A stretch of 64,000 nucleotides of DNA from the NCBI RefSeq assembly GCF_041381155.1, contig NC_091144.1, forward strand, positions 21,757,537-21,821,536, in the 5' to 3' direction. This DNA is from Argopecten irradians (taxonomy: Eukaryota; Mollusca; Bivalvia; Pectinida; Pectinidae). Below are positions 1 to 13,567 of this stretch, one piece after another. The notes beneath the pieces were generated by a model. That model did no database searches. It saw only the letters and a list, made by a program, of their open reading frames with translations, and was not told the origin of the DNA. The translations under genes and the position numbers were made by a program. Each line of letters opens with the position of its first letter. Position 1 is the stretch's first letter.

Positions 1-574
1 TTGTAGTTTTCTGTCAATTTTGTAACTTCTGTCAATGTGTTTTTTTACGTAGGTCTAAATGGCGAACCGTTTTTTTTTCTCAGTGGCGGTAGAAAATGGA
101 GTATAAACGGAGTAAAAATATATAAAATACCACGATGTTTATATCTAAATATTATTGTTAAATATTTTTATTTACCCTTTTTATAATTAAAATAACCAAT
201 AGTTATCTCCTGGATTGTCGTACTATTTATTAGAATAAAATGTAAACAAACATCGCAAGCGGCTGTTTTCCCTCTATGGTGGTTTATGTGTAATATACGG
301 AGTTGTACCTTTGAGCGCCCGATTGTACTTCGTGTGACGTCAGCGCCATCTTTTCTGAAATCTCTATTAACATTTCTTATTTGTCAAAATGTCTTCAGTT
401 ATTTTTATTTCTGAACAGCTCCAATTAAAGATCAAAACTTTCAACTATCACCGAGAATTCAACTACATCGGTTAAGTTTAATGAAAATGAGAGGTGGTTG
501 TTTATGGTCGACTAAACCCCTTTTTCCTGTTGGTGCTTTGATGTTAGATTCGTTTCTTTGCTTCTTAATATACA
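1..574. repeat. Left arm of a long inverted repeat
   Basis: These 574 bases match, with scattered differences, the reverse complement of 7459-8032. The outer end reads TTGTAGTTT and the inner end reads CTTCTTAATATACA, directly followed by the N gap. Arms this long suggest a foldback-type or other long-TIR DNA element of about 8 kb. No transposase was found, and a target-site duplication cannot be tested because the arm begins at base 1 of the window. A scaffolding artefact is possible. Confidence 0.75.
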
Positions 575-584
575 NNNNNNNNNN
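575..584. other. Assembly gap (10 N)
   Basis: Ten Ns. The left inverted-repeat arm ends on the preceding base, so the arm and the rest of the window may come from different contigs and the true distance is unknown. Confidence 0.98.
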
Positions 585-3500
585 AACTCACTCGGTCACA
601 TTTTACTGACAACGGATAAAACAAACTAATTGACAGATATCAAGATTATCTCTTTAATAGTCCGTGCCTACATGATGGTTATAGATTTCGGAAAACACTT
701 TGGACTAGTTCATATTGTATATCACAAGACAACTATATTCTATAACTATATTATATTACATGTACATTTTTATTCCTTTCTAAATTTATAAATCACGCCC
801 ATATACTGTCCTTTTTACTAGTAGATTTGTGTTTTTACAGTTTTTAATATACAACAAAACCATAGGTACCATAAAAAAGTAAGTATGACTAAGCATATAG
901 ATTACATATCACTCACCCAAAAGAGGAAAGAAAAAACGAAAAACATCAAAACAAATAACTTTGTAATGCTAAGTCTCAGTTATGGGAATAAAAATTTTTT
1001 ATATAATTTATTTGTCCTTCTTGTTTATCATCAGAAATTAAATCTTTGCTATACATATGGTGTGTTGTATATCCATAAGTTGTCTTAACAGTGTCTATTA
1101 TAGAGACATCTGTTAAACATCACAAGATGACAAATAATTGTCACCAAGTTTCTTTTTGGTTATCTGGCTCAGTCCTTGAATTGAATTTATAATTGTGAAA
1201 AATAATACATATTCTTCAATTTCGCATAAATTTTATTTAAAAAAAAAATTGTTGAACAACATCTGACCATAGCCTATATTGAAGTTTTACTCCCTAAGTA
1301 ACAACTAGTACATAATTCAAAAAACATTAGATTTTTTACAGTGTTGATCTATAATATATAAATCAACTATAAACATCAGTATATAATTAATCGATAAATG
1401 AAATTTGGAAGTTTGTGGTTACTCGGAAAATTTTTCAATGATGATTTAATTGCCAAAAACTGTTATACTATGTATATAGAAGATATTTTCCAGTTTTCAT
1501 TCAAAAGGTTTATAATTTTGAATCCAGTATTCAATGAAAAAGGTTCCCATCCACACATAAAGGTACAGACCAAAAAAATGTCCATTATCGGCTTATCAGC
1601 CATTGGTCATTTCCACTCCCCATACTGGAGTTTTGGATTGTATAGCATAAGTAGTTTTACTGTATTGATGCAATTCACTCTGAAAGATTTTTGTTTACAA
1701 TGCATACATATAGGTAAGTTACATTTAATTGCTAACATCAATAATTAGGTTACTGTTTTTGTATTTTGTATTTAAATTGTAAGATTGTTGTTTAGTGTGC
1801 AGAGTAAGCAGAGTAAGGTTATACTTAGGTTAAGTTTACTATATTTAAAAAAAAGTACCTGTATTGATGAAATTCATTCTGAAAGATTTTTGTTTGACAA
1901 TTACAATGTTATATACATAGCTTAAGCTACATTTAAACTACTATATGATTATATGTGGTTAGAAAATATAGGACATAAATTATAAGAACAATGGTTTATT
2001 ATTAATCCATCTCTCACAAAATTCATACTTATGTTTATAACTAATAATATTTTAGTAATCATCGATACAAACACAGCTTAGTAATTATTATGTTAAATAC
2101 ATAATGCCATACAAGTTATATTTGTCGAACTTCTTACCCGCCGTTATGTAAACGCTTACACTAATGCTTTAGGAAGCCATAAGCGAGTCGTATGAACTAC
2201 ATGTGCGTTTACTCCCGACGCACAGTTCATCCGTGGATGTTGATGACCTCTAGTCTTTCCTATGACGTACCAGTACACTGTAAATCGAAGTTTCCAATAT
2301 CAGACATGGTTTTGTATAAATATGAGGTAAGTTCCAACCATTTATCTAGTTTCCTAACGTCTAGCAACTAAGTACGGAGCTAATCAGAGCTAAAACATTT
2401 TGGTATTCAGACAGTGTAAAGTACTTACTGAGAAGTTTCACAAGATCGTTTAATCAAAGTAAAACAATATCAATATGTTGGAAACAGTGGTTTTTAATAT
2501 TTCTTTTTGTTTTTCCTTCTCGTCAATATATGACGTCAGGAAAATGTTGGACGATGTGGTAGTATCAGCGCCGCCTACCCCCGGGATCATTTGGGCTAAG
2601 GCCATTAATAGGAGAAACTGTGCAGCTTGCAATGCAGAAGGTGAGTGTGTTAGAACAATCGTTACATGTGTTACAAAGCATTGTTTAGGTTAGGCGGTCT
2701 GTTAAATATCGCTTCTAAGCATTTATTAATCACTAAAAATAGGTATTAAATCTTTACTTTTTACGTCGTTAACTAAAATTTTGTTTTAATATATTTTTTC
2801 AATCTTTCTGCTAAACTGTTAATATAGAATTATTACTTTGCAGTTTTCCTTATGTTTGAACGTATCGTTATCAAAATAAACTCAAGAATATGTTGTACGA
2901 AAACGGAAGAAAACATGAAAAGTGAATTATATAAAAACAAATTTACATATAAATAAAACTAATTTAGAGGTTCGTTAGTTTACACGGTAAACATTAGTCA
3001 CCAGGATAATGCAAAAACTAATACCAATTCTTTTGTGATGTTTAATTTTACAATACGTTTCTCAAAAATGTTATAGTGTTAAAGTATAGCTGGTTTAATT
3101 ATTCACGATGATAAAATGCATCAAAGTCGATCTTGAAATATATTAGCTTAAACAAAATTGTCCCAACCGTTTGAGATGCTCAAGATCACATTACTGCAAT
3201 GATGTTCTAATAAAACTAATATTAATTTTCAATATCTTATATATATATTTACTACATAACGGATTTTTGGGGGAAATGCAATCTAAAAATCTATCCATGT
3301 ACAAAACCTATCTATCGATAAATTGGATATTTTGACATATATCTTGTGTCATCAATGCATATAAGTAAGATATAACACATTTTATTGATTTCCAGGGCTA
3401 CCCTTTTTTCGGAGAGAGACGGAGACTGTATGGTAGAATATTCAAAAACGCATCTCCTAGGAAAACCCAGTCATCCGGGTAACTGGTAACAAAAACGTCC

Positions 3501-6500
3501 TGTGAGATACTACAAGGCGAGAACAAAACTGATGGAATCAAGCTATCTCATACATCCATTCGGACAATCCTAGGACCCTATGCTTTGAAGTTATGTCCAA
3601 TGGCGTCCTAAAAAGAGTCGCTAGGTCCAATTGATGAAGGTTATCTGCTCTCCGGAAATTCCTTAGAAAAACACCAAAGTGGATTTGTAGATCTCATCAA
3701 TTGAAACTCATTATACAGAGATGGTGTTGGGAGCCTTCCGTTGAACATTTATCTTGAGATAAGAGCCCTGTATTACAGAAATGGCAGCAAAGTTTCTAGT
3801 GTGACATGAATGTTTCCAATTGATAAAAAAATGGCCTAGAATCAAAGAACTGTACCAAACCTTCACTGATAATATCTTCTCCTGTGCCAATCAACCTACC
3901 AGGATTTGGCTTGTATTAAGGGTAGATACGTAACTTCAAGGTAAAAACCATAGATTTAGACTTGTTAGTGGGCAATAAGTTTTGGGGTGAAAACCAGCTA
4001 AGTCTAAGTGTTTTCATATTATATAATATATTTTAGTGATTTCGGAAAAAGAATTGCTTGTGTTGCAGTATTACCAGAATTTTGCAAATATCTGGAAGTA
4101 AATACATTAGTCAAATGCTAGAGTTACCAGATGCACGATTTAGGTGTATTATCATCACTTATGAACTCGTATACTGTTTCACTATACTGATTAATTTTAT
4201 TGAATGTTTTACAGGGCTTGCTGCGAAAAAAAGAACTTTAAGAAAAATCTTTGCTTCCCATCTTAAAAGAGAAAGAAGGGAGAAGTAAGCGAACTTCCAT
4301 CCGTGGGCCTACAGGGCTTACGGTGCTGACCTTGTGGCCGAACAACGCGATACCCGGTGTGGTGATGACAAGTTACTAGACGCCATTGTTGACCTGATGT
4401 GGAACGCATGTAGAGACCGTCAGTAGTGGAGCGTTTGTTGAATGTGTACCACCTTACTCCGGTACACGGTGGGATTTACAGAAACTACGTGTGGATTCTC
4501 GAAAACCAAAGCAGTGTTAAACTTATCAGGGGCCGAGTTATGTAGATTGTGTGGTTAACGGTAGCTTTTAGAACAAACGCCCCCTGTTGGTGGAGGCTTA
4601 TCGGAAAAATGATCAAAGCCGTTGTCATGGATGTAAGTGTTACCTCAGTGTTTCTTTGTATGAAGAACATAACTATTTTCATATCAATCTCCGTATAAAA
4701 ATAATTTTTTAGATCTTAAAATTGGCAAATATAATGATTTATGAACATGCATGTGCCGTCTTTTACGGATGCGTATTTAGGCTCAAATCGGAAAATATTT
4801 TTTCAGGATAACCGAAATGTTTTATTTGGCGCCGCCCATTTTAAGGATCTGACGGCCACCAGATAACTTATTTTGCCATATAGTAAATTTTTTCGTCTCT
4901 TCTGAAAAAATATTTTTCTATGTGAGCCTAATACACTTTCAGTAGTCTTTGTCCGAGTGTTCATGATATGTAAATATTATACTTTTTCTCATTTTCACTA
5001 ATGGTTGTCTCCCTTGAAATCTATTCAGGTTAACACATACTTCCTAAAACTGGTCAGTGGGTCTGCGGGTTTCGGGACACTCATGAATAATGACGTCCAC
5101 ACTTAATGAACGACTGAGTTTCAACCCTGACGGATGGCTGAAGCGAGTCGAGTGTGACAATAGGACAAGCATTCCTTCACATTTGGAGGTGGGGACTCGA
5201 ATATGCCCAGGGAAGAATTATGCTATGGCAGGTTCTTAAACTGTTTACCCGTGAACTTTGTGATAGATATACATGGAACTTTAATACCAAAATACCCAGA
5301 ACTTGAACCTTTTCCCAGCTCCAAAACCGAAAAAAACCTCTGCTGGCATGTTTCGGTGAAAGTGGACAAATCTCATTAATACCTTAGGTGATAATAAACT
5401 TGATACGGTGATATGTTTGGTAATATAAAGTGGACTAGGACCATTGTAAAAATATTTTAGAGAATTCTCACACGGTATTACGAATTTTTCCTACAATGGC
5501 ATTAATCACTTATGAATAGTTTGCCGACATGAACGACAGACAAAGGTACTAGTAATAACATCATGAGGCGTGGTCATGTATGTGCATACCAGTCAATAAC
5601 TACATGTATCTTAAGGCATTCAGTTGCACACAACTTTTTTTATTTTTATATTGCTAAGGGTTTTCGTGTGCAATCTATTCTTTTATTTTGCTTATTACCA
5701 GAGTTATTTGTACCATAATGGTAGGTACTGATTGGGACGTCAAGTGTTTGCGTGCTGTAACGCCCTCCTCTTTTCGAGGGGAAAAATCGACGTGAATTGT
5801 GCTCACAACATAAGATGGTCTTAACAATCGATACCTACCCGCATGGGAGCTAATCCTGCTAATACACAATGAGGGTAATAATTAGATTAAAATCTTCTCT
5901 AAAATTGTTACATTTTTATCAAGATACAACGTAATGTAAACGTTGTTCTGTACATTGGTACTACATTTCGTACTCGTTTGGTTACCTGATACATGTACAT
6001 GCCCATAATATATTTGAAATGGACAATTGCATTTATAATACGTTTGGTTGTGCCTTTAAATATAGGAAAGAAATCATTCGATTTATTGCTATTTTAAATG
6101 TGATATAGATGTTCCATTGATTGATAAAGCTGATGTAAGATTTTCATTGATTGATAAATGTTATTTAAGTGTTTATTGGTTGAAAATATAATTTGAAGTA
6201 TCTACATTGGTTGATAAATGTGTGTGTTTATTGACGTACATGTGTGATTTGAGGGTGATAAAGTGAAACCTGATTGATAAATGTAATATAAGTATGCGGA
6301 TCTTGATTAATGAATGTAATATAACTGTTAGATGAATGTAATTATGAATTTATTAAGAGCAATGTAAACACAGTGGGACGAAATTCATTTTCTCGTTTCT
6401 ACTCGAGACCTTAAATTTGTATGAAACATGAATCTCGCTACCGGTGTGATATTTTCATCTTTATTTTTTTTATATCCAAATATTTGAAATTCTTTATCTG

Positions 6501-7458
6501 ATTTCTTTACTTGTGTTTATCTTATTTGAATTTTCTTTTTTCTTTTTTTTTCTTTTTGTATCAAAAACATGGTCAGCGTTTGACCGAGTTTGACTAGTTT
6601 GACGAGACACACGTTCGTTTCATTATTTGCAATGACGTTCGCATCCCCTGTCCAATGAAGGAGCGTTAACGTTCATAACGTTTCCAATGGGGACTATGGT
6701 ACTAAGCATACACGAGGCACGATGACTTTGACTTGTATACTACGGCTGGGTGCTGTGAAATCACATTTTAACGTCTTCTATTGAACTTGAAGTATCCCTT
6801 TCTATTAACTATGTGCATAATTAAGACTTTTCAGACAGACCCTTGTATTTGCTTACATGATAAGAAATAACTTAAATACTACAAAGCTGTTTAGAATCAA
6901 TAAAGTGGTAATAAACTGTTATACTTATACAGAGTAACCCAAAATTACCATTACGAAGACTAATACCATAATGACTTATACGAGTGCGCGAACAAAATTA
7001 TCAGTTACATTATGATTACTTTTTAAAGACATATCCGAGATAAGTTCGAAATTTTGTCTATGTAATACCATGGGCGACTATGGCAACACAAGGTTTAGTT
7101 TTTTAGTTTGGCAGCAAAGGGTAATTAGATGGCGGCTCTCTCTTGTGCGATTATAATTGCGTCAGCTTCTGTTTGTTTTGATGATACAAACGGTACTATA
7201 TGGGTTGGTAAGCTGTAAGTTTTACTATGTGATCGAATTTGCGTCATCTATCCAAATTTTTACTTCTCTAAATTTATCAAAAATCGCTGGATATTGTCTG
7301 TGCTTAACTATGGACTAGACGGCTAGAAGATAATTACGTGAAAATATAAAACTCGCAGAATAAGTTTAAACGCGAAATTTTTACCTGCGAAATTTAACAA
7401 CTAGTCAGGAATCGTGTTGTGTTCTCTTGTAATAATTGGTACTCTTGGCAACACATCT
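585..7458. other. Gene-poor interior between the inverted-repeat arms
   Basis: No ORF longer than about 120 codons and no recognisable transposase, reverse transcriptase or integrase. The stretch 3390-4700 is less AT-rich and has a decayed-coding look with stops in all frames; I could not assign a family. A short ORF at 2475-2693 with a GTGAGT donor at 2641 is discussed under rejected items. Confidence 0.5.
6110..6345. repeat. Degenerate tandem repeat
   Basis: Variants of TTGATTGATAAATGT followed by a T/A-rich spacer recur about seven times, roughly every 30-45 bases. The units are too diverged for a clean period. Confidence 0.5.
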
Positions 7459-8032
7459 GTATATTAAGAAGCAAAGAAACGAATCTAACATCAAAGCACC
7501 AACAGGAATAAGGGGTTTATGTCGACCATAAACAACCACATCTTCATTCTTCATTAAAACTTAACCGATGTAGTTGAATTTCTCTTGTGAATAGTTGAAA
7601 GTTTTTGATCTTTAATTGGAGCTAGCTTCAGAAATAAAAATAACTGAAGACATTTTGACAAATAAGAAATGTTAATAGGAGATTTCAGAAAAGATGGCGA
7701 TGACGTCACACAAAGGTACAATCGGGCGCTCAAAGGTACAACTCCGTATATCTACACATAAACCATAGAGGGAAAACAGCCGCTTGCGATGTTTGTTTAC
7801 ATTTTATTCTAATAAATAGTACGACAATCCGAGAAAACTATTAGCGTTATTTTAATTATAAAAAGGGTAAATAAAAATATTTAACCAATAATATTTAGAT
7901 ATAAACATCTGGTATTTATATATTTTACTCCGTTTATACTCCATTTTCCTACCGCCACGAGAAAAAAACACTGCCGCCATTAGACCTACGTATAAACATT
8001 GACAGAAGTTACAAAATTGACAGAAACTACAA
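7459..8032. repeat. Right arm of the long inverted repeat
   Basis: Reverse complement of 1-574, running from TGTATATTAAGAAG to GAAACTACAA. The pairing covers the whole arm, including the segment GTACCTTTGAGCGCCCGATT, a piece of which recurs at 9205-9281. Confidence 0.75.
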
Positions 8033-9204
8033 ATTAAATTCCAGTTTCCCCAAATATTATACTGATATTTTAATAAGCAATTACTGTTTTGTAAGTCTTA
8101 CTTTAAAACACCTTACGATGTGTGATTATGACCAAATTAAAATTTGCCTTCGTAGATACCCCAAGCGCACGGCAGCCATTACGTACAGTACTGCCGAGAT
8201 CCCGAATTTCGTCATTTTTCATAGTCACAAAATTAGTGTATTCTGGTTAACTTTTTCGTTAGAAATTTTGGAATTTAGTTTATAACATTCAAATGAGTCA
8301 TTTTATAGTTACTTTTTATCATATTTTTAAACAAAACTTCGAGTATTTTAGAATTCTCAAAGCCATGCGCAATGTGTCCTGGTCGGCATTTATAGTAAGT
8401 ACGATCTACATTGTAGCTATATTCATAAATCTAAATGTAGTCTATCTAACATGTATTCAAATTATTTAAAAGTAATATCACCTCAATTTGGGACTTCACA
8501 TAACGGCACATGGAATAAAAGTGATTAAAAAATAAAAAATAAACTCATGAAATTGAACGATTTCACTATTTTATTTTTCGAGATATCGGCAGCCATACTG
8601 TACGTCTACGTACACATACATGTATATCTTCATTTATGTGTAACGGTGGTTTATAACATTCATTTAAAATAATATATACATGGGAAATAACGAAATATAT
8701 ATATATATTTTACAAGTACTTATTGAGATATGTGTTGGTAATTACGTATAAATATTATTAATTTCCCAACTATCGGCTGTTGCCCGAGGTGATCTACCAG
8801 CGAAGCCATGCACGAGCGGCCGTGGTCTGGCCAGGTGGTTCACATTTCGTTATATTTATATTAAATAGTGTTATGAACAGATTTTTCGTGTATAACAGAA
8901 ATATGATACATTGAAATCAATTATCTATTCATAACTTTTTCACAACATGGATTTCTACGTGTGAACAAAAAGCGGGTACGTGTGACGGCCCGGCACCGCT
9001 TCGCAAGCTGGCTTCAACACTAAATCTAAACAAATATATTTAGCAATAAACAATTGTAAATATAAATGTCTGTAACCTCTGAAACAATAAGAAACTATTT
9101 TGAAATCAGAATTTGCAAGTATGAAAGTGTATACTTTTGTCAACGTATCGATTGTGTATCAGGGATGTACGTATCTGTTATTGTTTTTATTAGTTGCCAT
9201 ACCG

Positions 9205-9281
9205 TGTTTGTACCTTTGAGGACCCGGATGTAAATTTTCTGTGACGTCACGCCATCTTTTCTGAAATCTCCTATTACCAAT
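9205..9281 (+). repeat. Solo fragment of the 1-8032 arm repeat
   Basis: About 77 bases resemble positions 300-375 of the left arm, sharing GTACCTTTGAG, TGTGACGTCA and GCCATCTTTTCTGAAATCTC in the same order. This shows that part of the arm is an interspersed repeat. Confidence 0.6.
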
Positions 9282-11098
9282 CTTCAATGCAATAGAAACG
9301 GATCGCGCGCAACATTGAATATGTAATATATATCCTATTGCGTTCACAACACCGTTGACGCGATAAAAGCGCTGTTCAATTCATATATTTATATGATTAA
9401 TCTACCTTCGCATGTTCGTTGTCGAGTTTCGAATTTAATGTTGGTTGCTACTTTGGTACATGTAACTACAGTAGTCAGTGTGGTACACAGTATAATCCGC
9501 CTGTTGAACGTTAAAGATGGTTTTAGATAATAAATAACAATGATAACTGTCATATGTTTAAGATTATGCTATAACAAATTTCAATATCAATAATCTATAA
9601 GGAATGGCTAAGAATCGCTGTCAAGGTGCCGCCATATTTGATTTTCACCCGAGGAGTATATTTATGGTACAGCTGTTATAAAACAGAGTCTGTAAACATA
9701 TCTGATAAAAAGGTACACGCCTGTGACTGCGTTATAGATACAAACTTTGGCCATGACTTCCATTGCGTTGTTCGGGTGAGACAACCGTGTTGGTTTAACC
9801 GTATATGTGTATGATATATATACTTTGCATGCAAAGACGAAAGATATAGCTCAGAAAAGTTCAGAAAATGCAAGTACTGTATGTTCGATCTGTTTATATA
9901 TACGTAACTTGAGTTATCGTTTGCTCCTAGCCTTGCCTTTCAATAAGATGTACTGTATAAGAGTGTCTGTGATTAAATCTATTGTTTATTACAGTAACAT
10001 CTTCTTTTTGTTGATATCAAATAATTGTTATAAGTTAATAAACATCGCGTTTATTATTTATTTGAAATCGATCAACTTTGAATGATCAGTCTACAAGACC
10101 AGAAACGTTTTTATCTGCGAAATCAAAGCCAAATCGTGAAAGATCAAAAGTAAGCAACGTTATGTTTATTACATTAGGATTATAATAATGCATCAATCGA
10201 AACGTGAATTAAAACTGCAAATGTAATCTTGCCTGGCACTAGGTTTGTATTTTCATTTACGGTAATTTAACGCAATGACATAAGCATATATTATGTAACA
10301 TAAAAGAGTAGTGGTACAATGTAATATATAGCCCATCACTTATTATTTCTCGAAGTGATTTTTGATGTCACTAAGTAAAATAATGTGTCTATTATGAGTA
10401 AGTACACGTTTATACCGTTCAACGCTATTTGTTATTTTCTTCCTTACAAAAATTATATTATGAGTAAGTACAATGCATTCATTTATTATTATAATATTTG
10501 TCTACTTTGTCCCGCATTAGCTGTTCGTATCCTATTATGTAATATCGTGTTCGTTTTGTATGCCTTGATAAAGGGGCAGATCGCCTCGAAAATTTGACAA
10601 TTTTGTTTTGTCCACACGGTTGGAATTACTTCCTTGTCCCATAAGTACAATGCATTATATGTTGATGTTTGGATGTTTGTGTTCCACACACAGTATATAC
10701 TACTTGCTTGATAAATCTCAACCATCAATTGGCCTAAAACGTTGGCTTCCATAATGCATTTTGTCACTCTAGCGTTTGATTAGTTTATTCGTATAATGAA
10801 TGGATCGTAGTGGAACATTTACTTCACATGCACACAAAGTACATTAGAAATCTGACCAAGTTCCCCGACACTTGACAATAAAAGATAATGAACTTTGGTA
10901 TGATACCAAAAGTGTAAGTTGTCTGATCGGTCTCATTAATGCTTACATAACCATATCATCTTTCTGACGTATACAGATGCAATAAAAAAATGTTTTCTCC
11001 CAACCAACCTACAGAGAAAAAATAGACAGGATGTCACACATTTTATCTAAAAACTCGGGTTCGAACAAAGGTCAATTGACTGTAATTCATACTTGGAC

Positions 11099-11690
11099 AA
11101 ACAAAACTTATATCTTTAAAATATGACCAATGGAATTTGATTTATTGATGGCCAAATACACAACTACAAACTTCAGCATGGGATTTTATTATTTAAGGAT
11201 TAACTTGAAATGATTTTTATGTTATGGAGAGATAACACAAAAATATGGGTGTACACTTAGATTTTTGTGTTATATTTCTATATTAAAAATCTATTCAAAT
11301 TAACCCTTATAATTCAATTGATAATAAATAGGCCTAATCTCTTCAAAATTTAAAATTCATTTTGGGACTCTTTTGTCTATGAAATCATTACGCCATTATC
11401 TCAGCCAATCAGAATCAACGTTACAAACAGCGACGCCATTTTTTCCTTTACGGGCTGATAAAGTAAATTATTTTTAAGCCAATGAAAACTGCATTTTTTA
11501 GTTTAAGAATTTAAGAATATATTGTACATAAAAAGATTTTCCGTAGTTTATGGGCAAACAAAATTATATCTTTAAGATATGACCAATGAAATTGAATATT
11601 TGATGGAAAATACACAACTATAATCCTCAAGATTTAACTTTTTATTTTTTTTAGTTTAAAAAATTAACAATATATTGTACGTAGAAGTTT
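11099..11690 (+). repeat. Local direct duplication
   Basis: ATATGACCAATG with its flanks at about 11099-11180 recurs at about 11553-11635. TTTAGTTTAAGAATTTAAGA at about 11497 recurs in diverged form at about 11650, each followed by ATATATTGTAC. Old imperfect duplication, no coding content. Confidence 0.45.
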
Positions 11691-13567
11691 TATATTTTCT
11701 AAAGTGGGTCGGCACTGCCCTGGATTATTTGAAAAGGCCAGTATTCCGCCCTCTTTATTGAATAGCTCGAAACTAGAAAAGGGACAAAACTCTGGTAGAA
11801 TAAATATTTTTACTAGTTTATTTATCTAGATCAACAACTCGTGATCTTCCACACTAAAAGGCGCCTATTACTCATGACAATAGCCGTTAATACTAGTACT
11901 GTATAGTTATTTATCTTAATACAATATCACTTGATGTAAACAGTTTGAAATCAAAGAAAGTGACAAATTATGGCTTGTTTGCTCTAAAGACATTTCGTTC
12001 TGTTTCACCCGGTCACACAAAGTTTCTGACGTATACAGAGGGTGGACTGAAATGTAAATGTAAACGATTAGATCAAAATACATACCTGTATAATTCATCA
12101 TTAAAACAAAACGAACAAATAAATAGTTTTGCATCTTAAACGCCCAATATCTGTCGGAAACAAACCCCATGAAGTATCTTAAAAGCAAAAAATAACACAA
12201 GTAAATTAATACCGATGGCCTAAGATAAGATCACAGCATCAAACAAATGCAAAATTTCCTGCATTCTCTACGATTTGTTAACAGTGAAGATTCATTTAAC
12301 TGTTTTGCCATCTGGCTCAGTCACGCGGTAAGCATAAGAAAACTAAAATTTGATTGAGTTTGGTTAAATTGTTCAGAAGGTGATAATAACTGTAGTATTA
12401 ACGTTAAGTTAATAACTTTTGCGACTCAATGAAATTATGAATCTCGTTTTACATTTACGTTTCAAAAATCAAAAGCTGTTTCGGAAAGGAAGTGGGCATT
12501 TGAGTGTTCCATAAAGATTTACATAGCAACATGCTTACAAAAACTAACTTAATTAAATGATATCTCTTTGACCGGAGAGGCTTTAGGATGTTTATTTCCT
12601 GAACAATAAAAAGGCGACACGACATCGATAAACACAGCTTACGTGTTGAGCATTAATCATACGAATTCAAAATATATCTTTTATTACTATAAAATCAGCG
12701 AGTCAAAATGTTTACGTCACATCTTTTTTCAAATCATCCGGTATGTATTATATGTAATAAAACATTAATCGCTAGTATTTAATTATTCGATCTCACTCCC
12801 ACGAAGACGTCCTCATTTTACTTTTGATCAATTAAAGGGGGTCGTTATAATGATTTAATGGTCACATGATCAACAAGAGTCTCAACTTATAAACCTTAGC
12901 ACGATATCACCTTTCCTTACATTTTTATAATATACATGTACAACAAGCGTCATTTTAGCATGACGTCAAATACATCTATCTATAATGCCATATCAATAAT
13001 TCTCTTACCCTGGATATAGATATCCGCAATTTTACGGGTGTGAGATTTTTTCTGTTTTAAACTTGCACGAGAGAAAGACAAAAAGTGTTGCAGAGAGCAA
13101 AAGAAAAAGAATCATTTACCCTCATAGGGATGAGACAGGAGATCTCAACCCATAGGTGATGAAAGATATTATTAGTCAATGACATCATTTTCTTGTCTTT
13201 CCGTCATATTTTTATAACGTCTCTCTTGACACTGCCTCACATTTGACCTTCAGTTTGAGCGTTCGTCATAACGGAAGTGGGCTGACTGGTCAGAGTTTTA
13301 CCCATTATTAGTATAATGTAATTAAGTAATGGAGTGTGTTGTTCGTTATCTCCGGCGGCATAATTCAGTCAGATAACACTATAAAAAGGGCAAAACTTTC
13401 ACTATTACAAGGAGACACAACACAAATATATCGCATCCTCCCTTAACAGAGGTTCACACATCCTACCCATTCCATTATTCCATACAGATGGGGTCGTCCT
13501 TAACTAACACTATATAGGACGTCCAATCTAGTACGCCAAACCAATCAACAATTTCTGCCGTTAGTCC

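Larger units (their letters stand above)
8033..13567. other. Gene-free stretch
   Basis: Only short ORFs of 60-95 codons, overlapping on both strands and without domain character. It holds a solo fragment of the 1-8032 repeat (9205-9281) and a local duplication (11099-11690). I see nothing else that can be supported. Confidence 0.5.

Noticed and set aside
2450-2693. Short ORFs on both strands around 2475-2640; plus strand with a GTGAGT donor, minus strand with a signal-peptide-like LLLMALAQM stretch
   Set aside because: The minus-strand start is TTG and no ATG-containing upstream exon was found. The plus-strand exon lacks a convincing partner: candidates at 3396 and 4215 give very short tails. 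Insufficient to call a gene.
4058-4288. ORF ending in a lysine/arginine-rich tail, possibly the last exon of a peptide gene
   Set aside because: Nothing upstream joins it in phase with a recognisable product; the base composition of the region favours such ORFs by chance.
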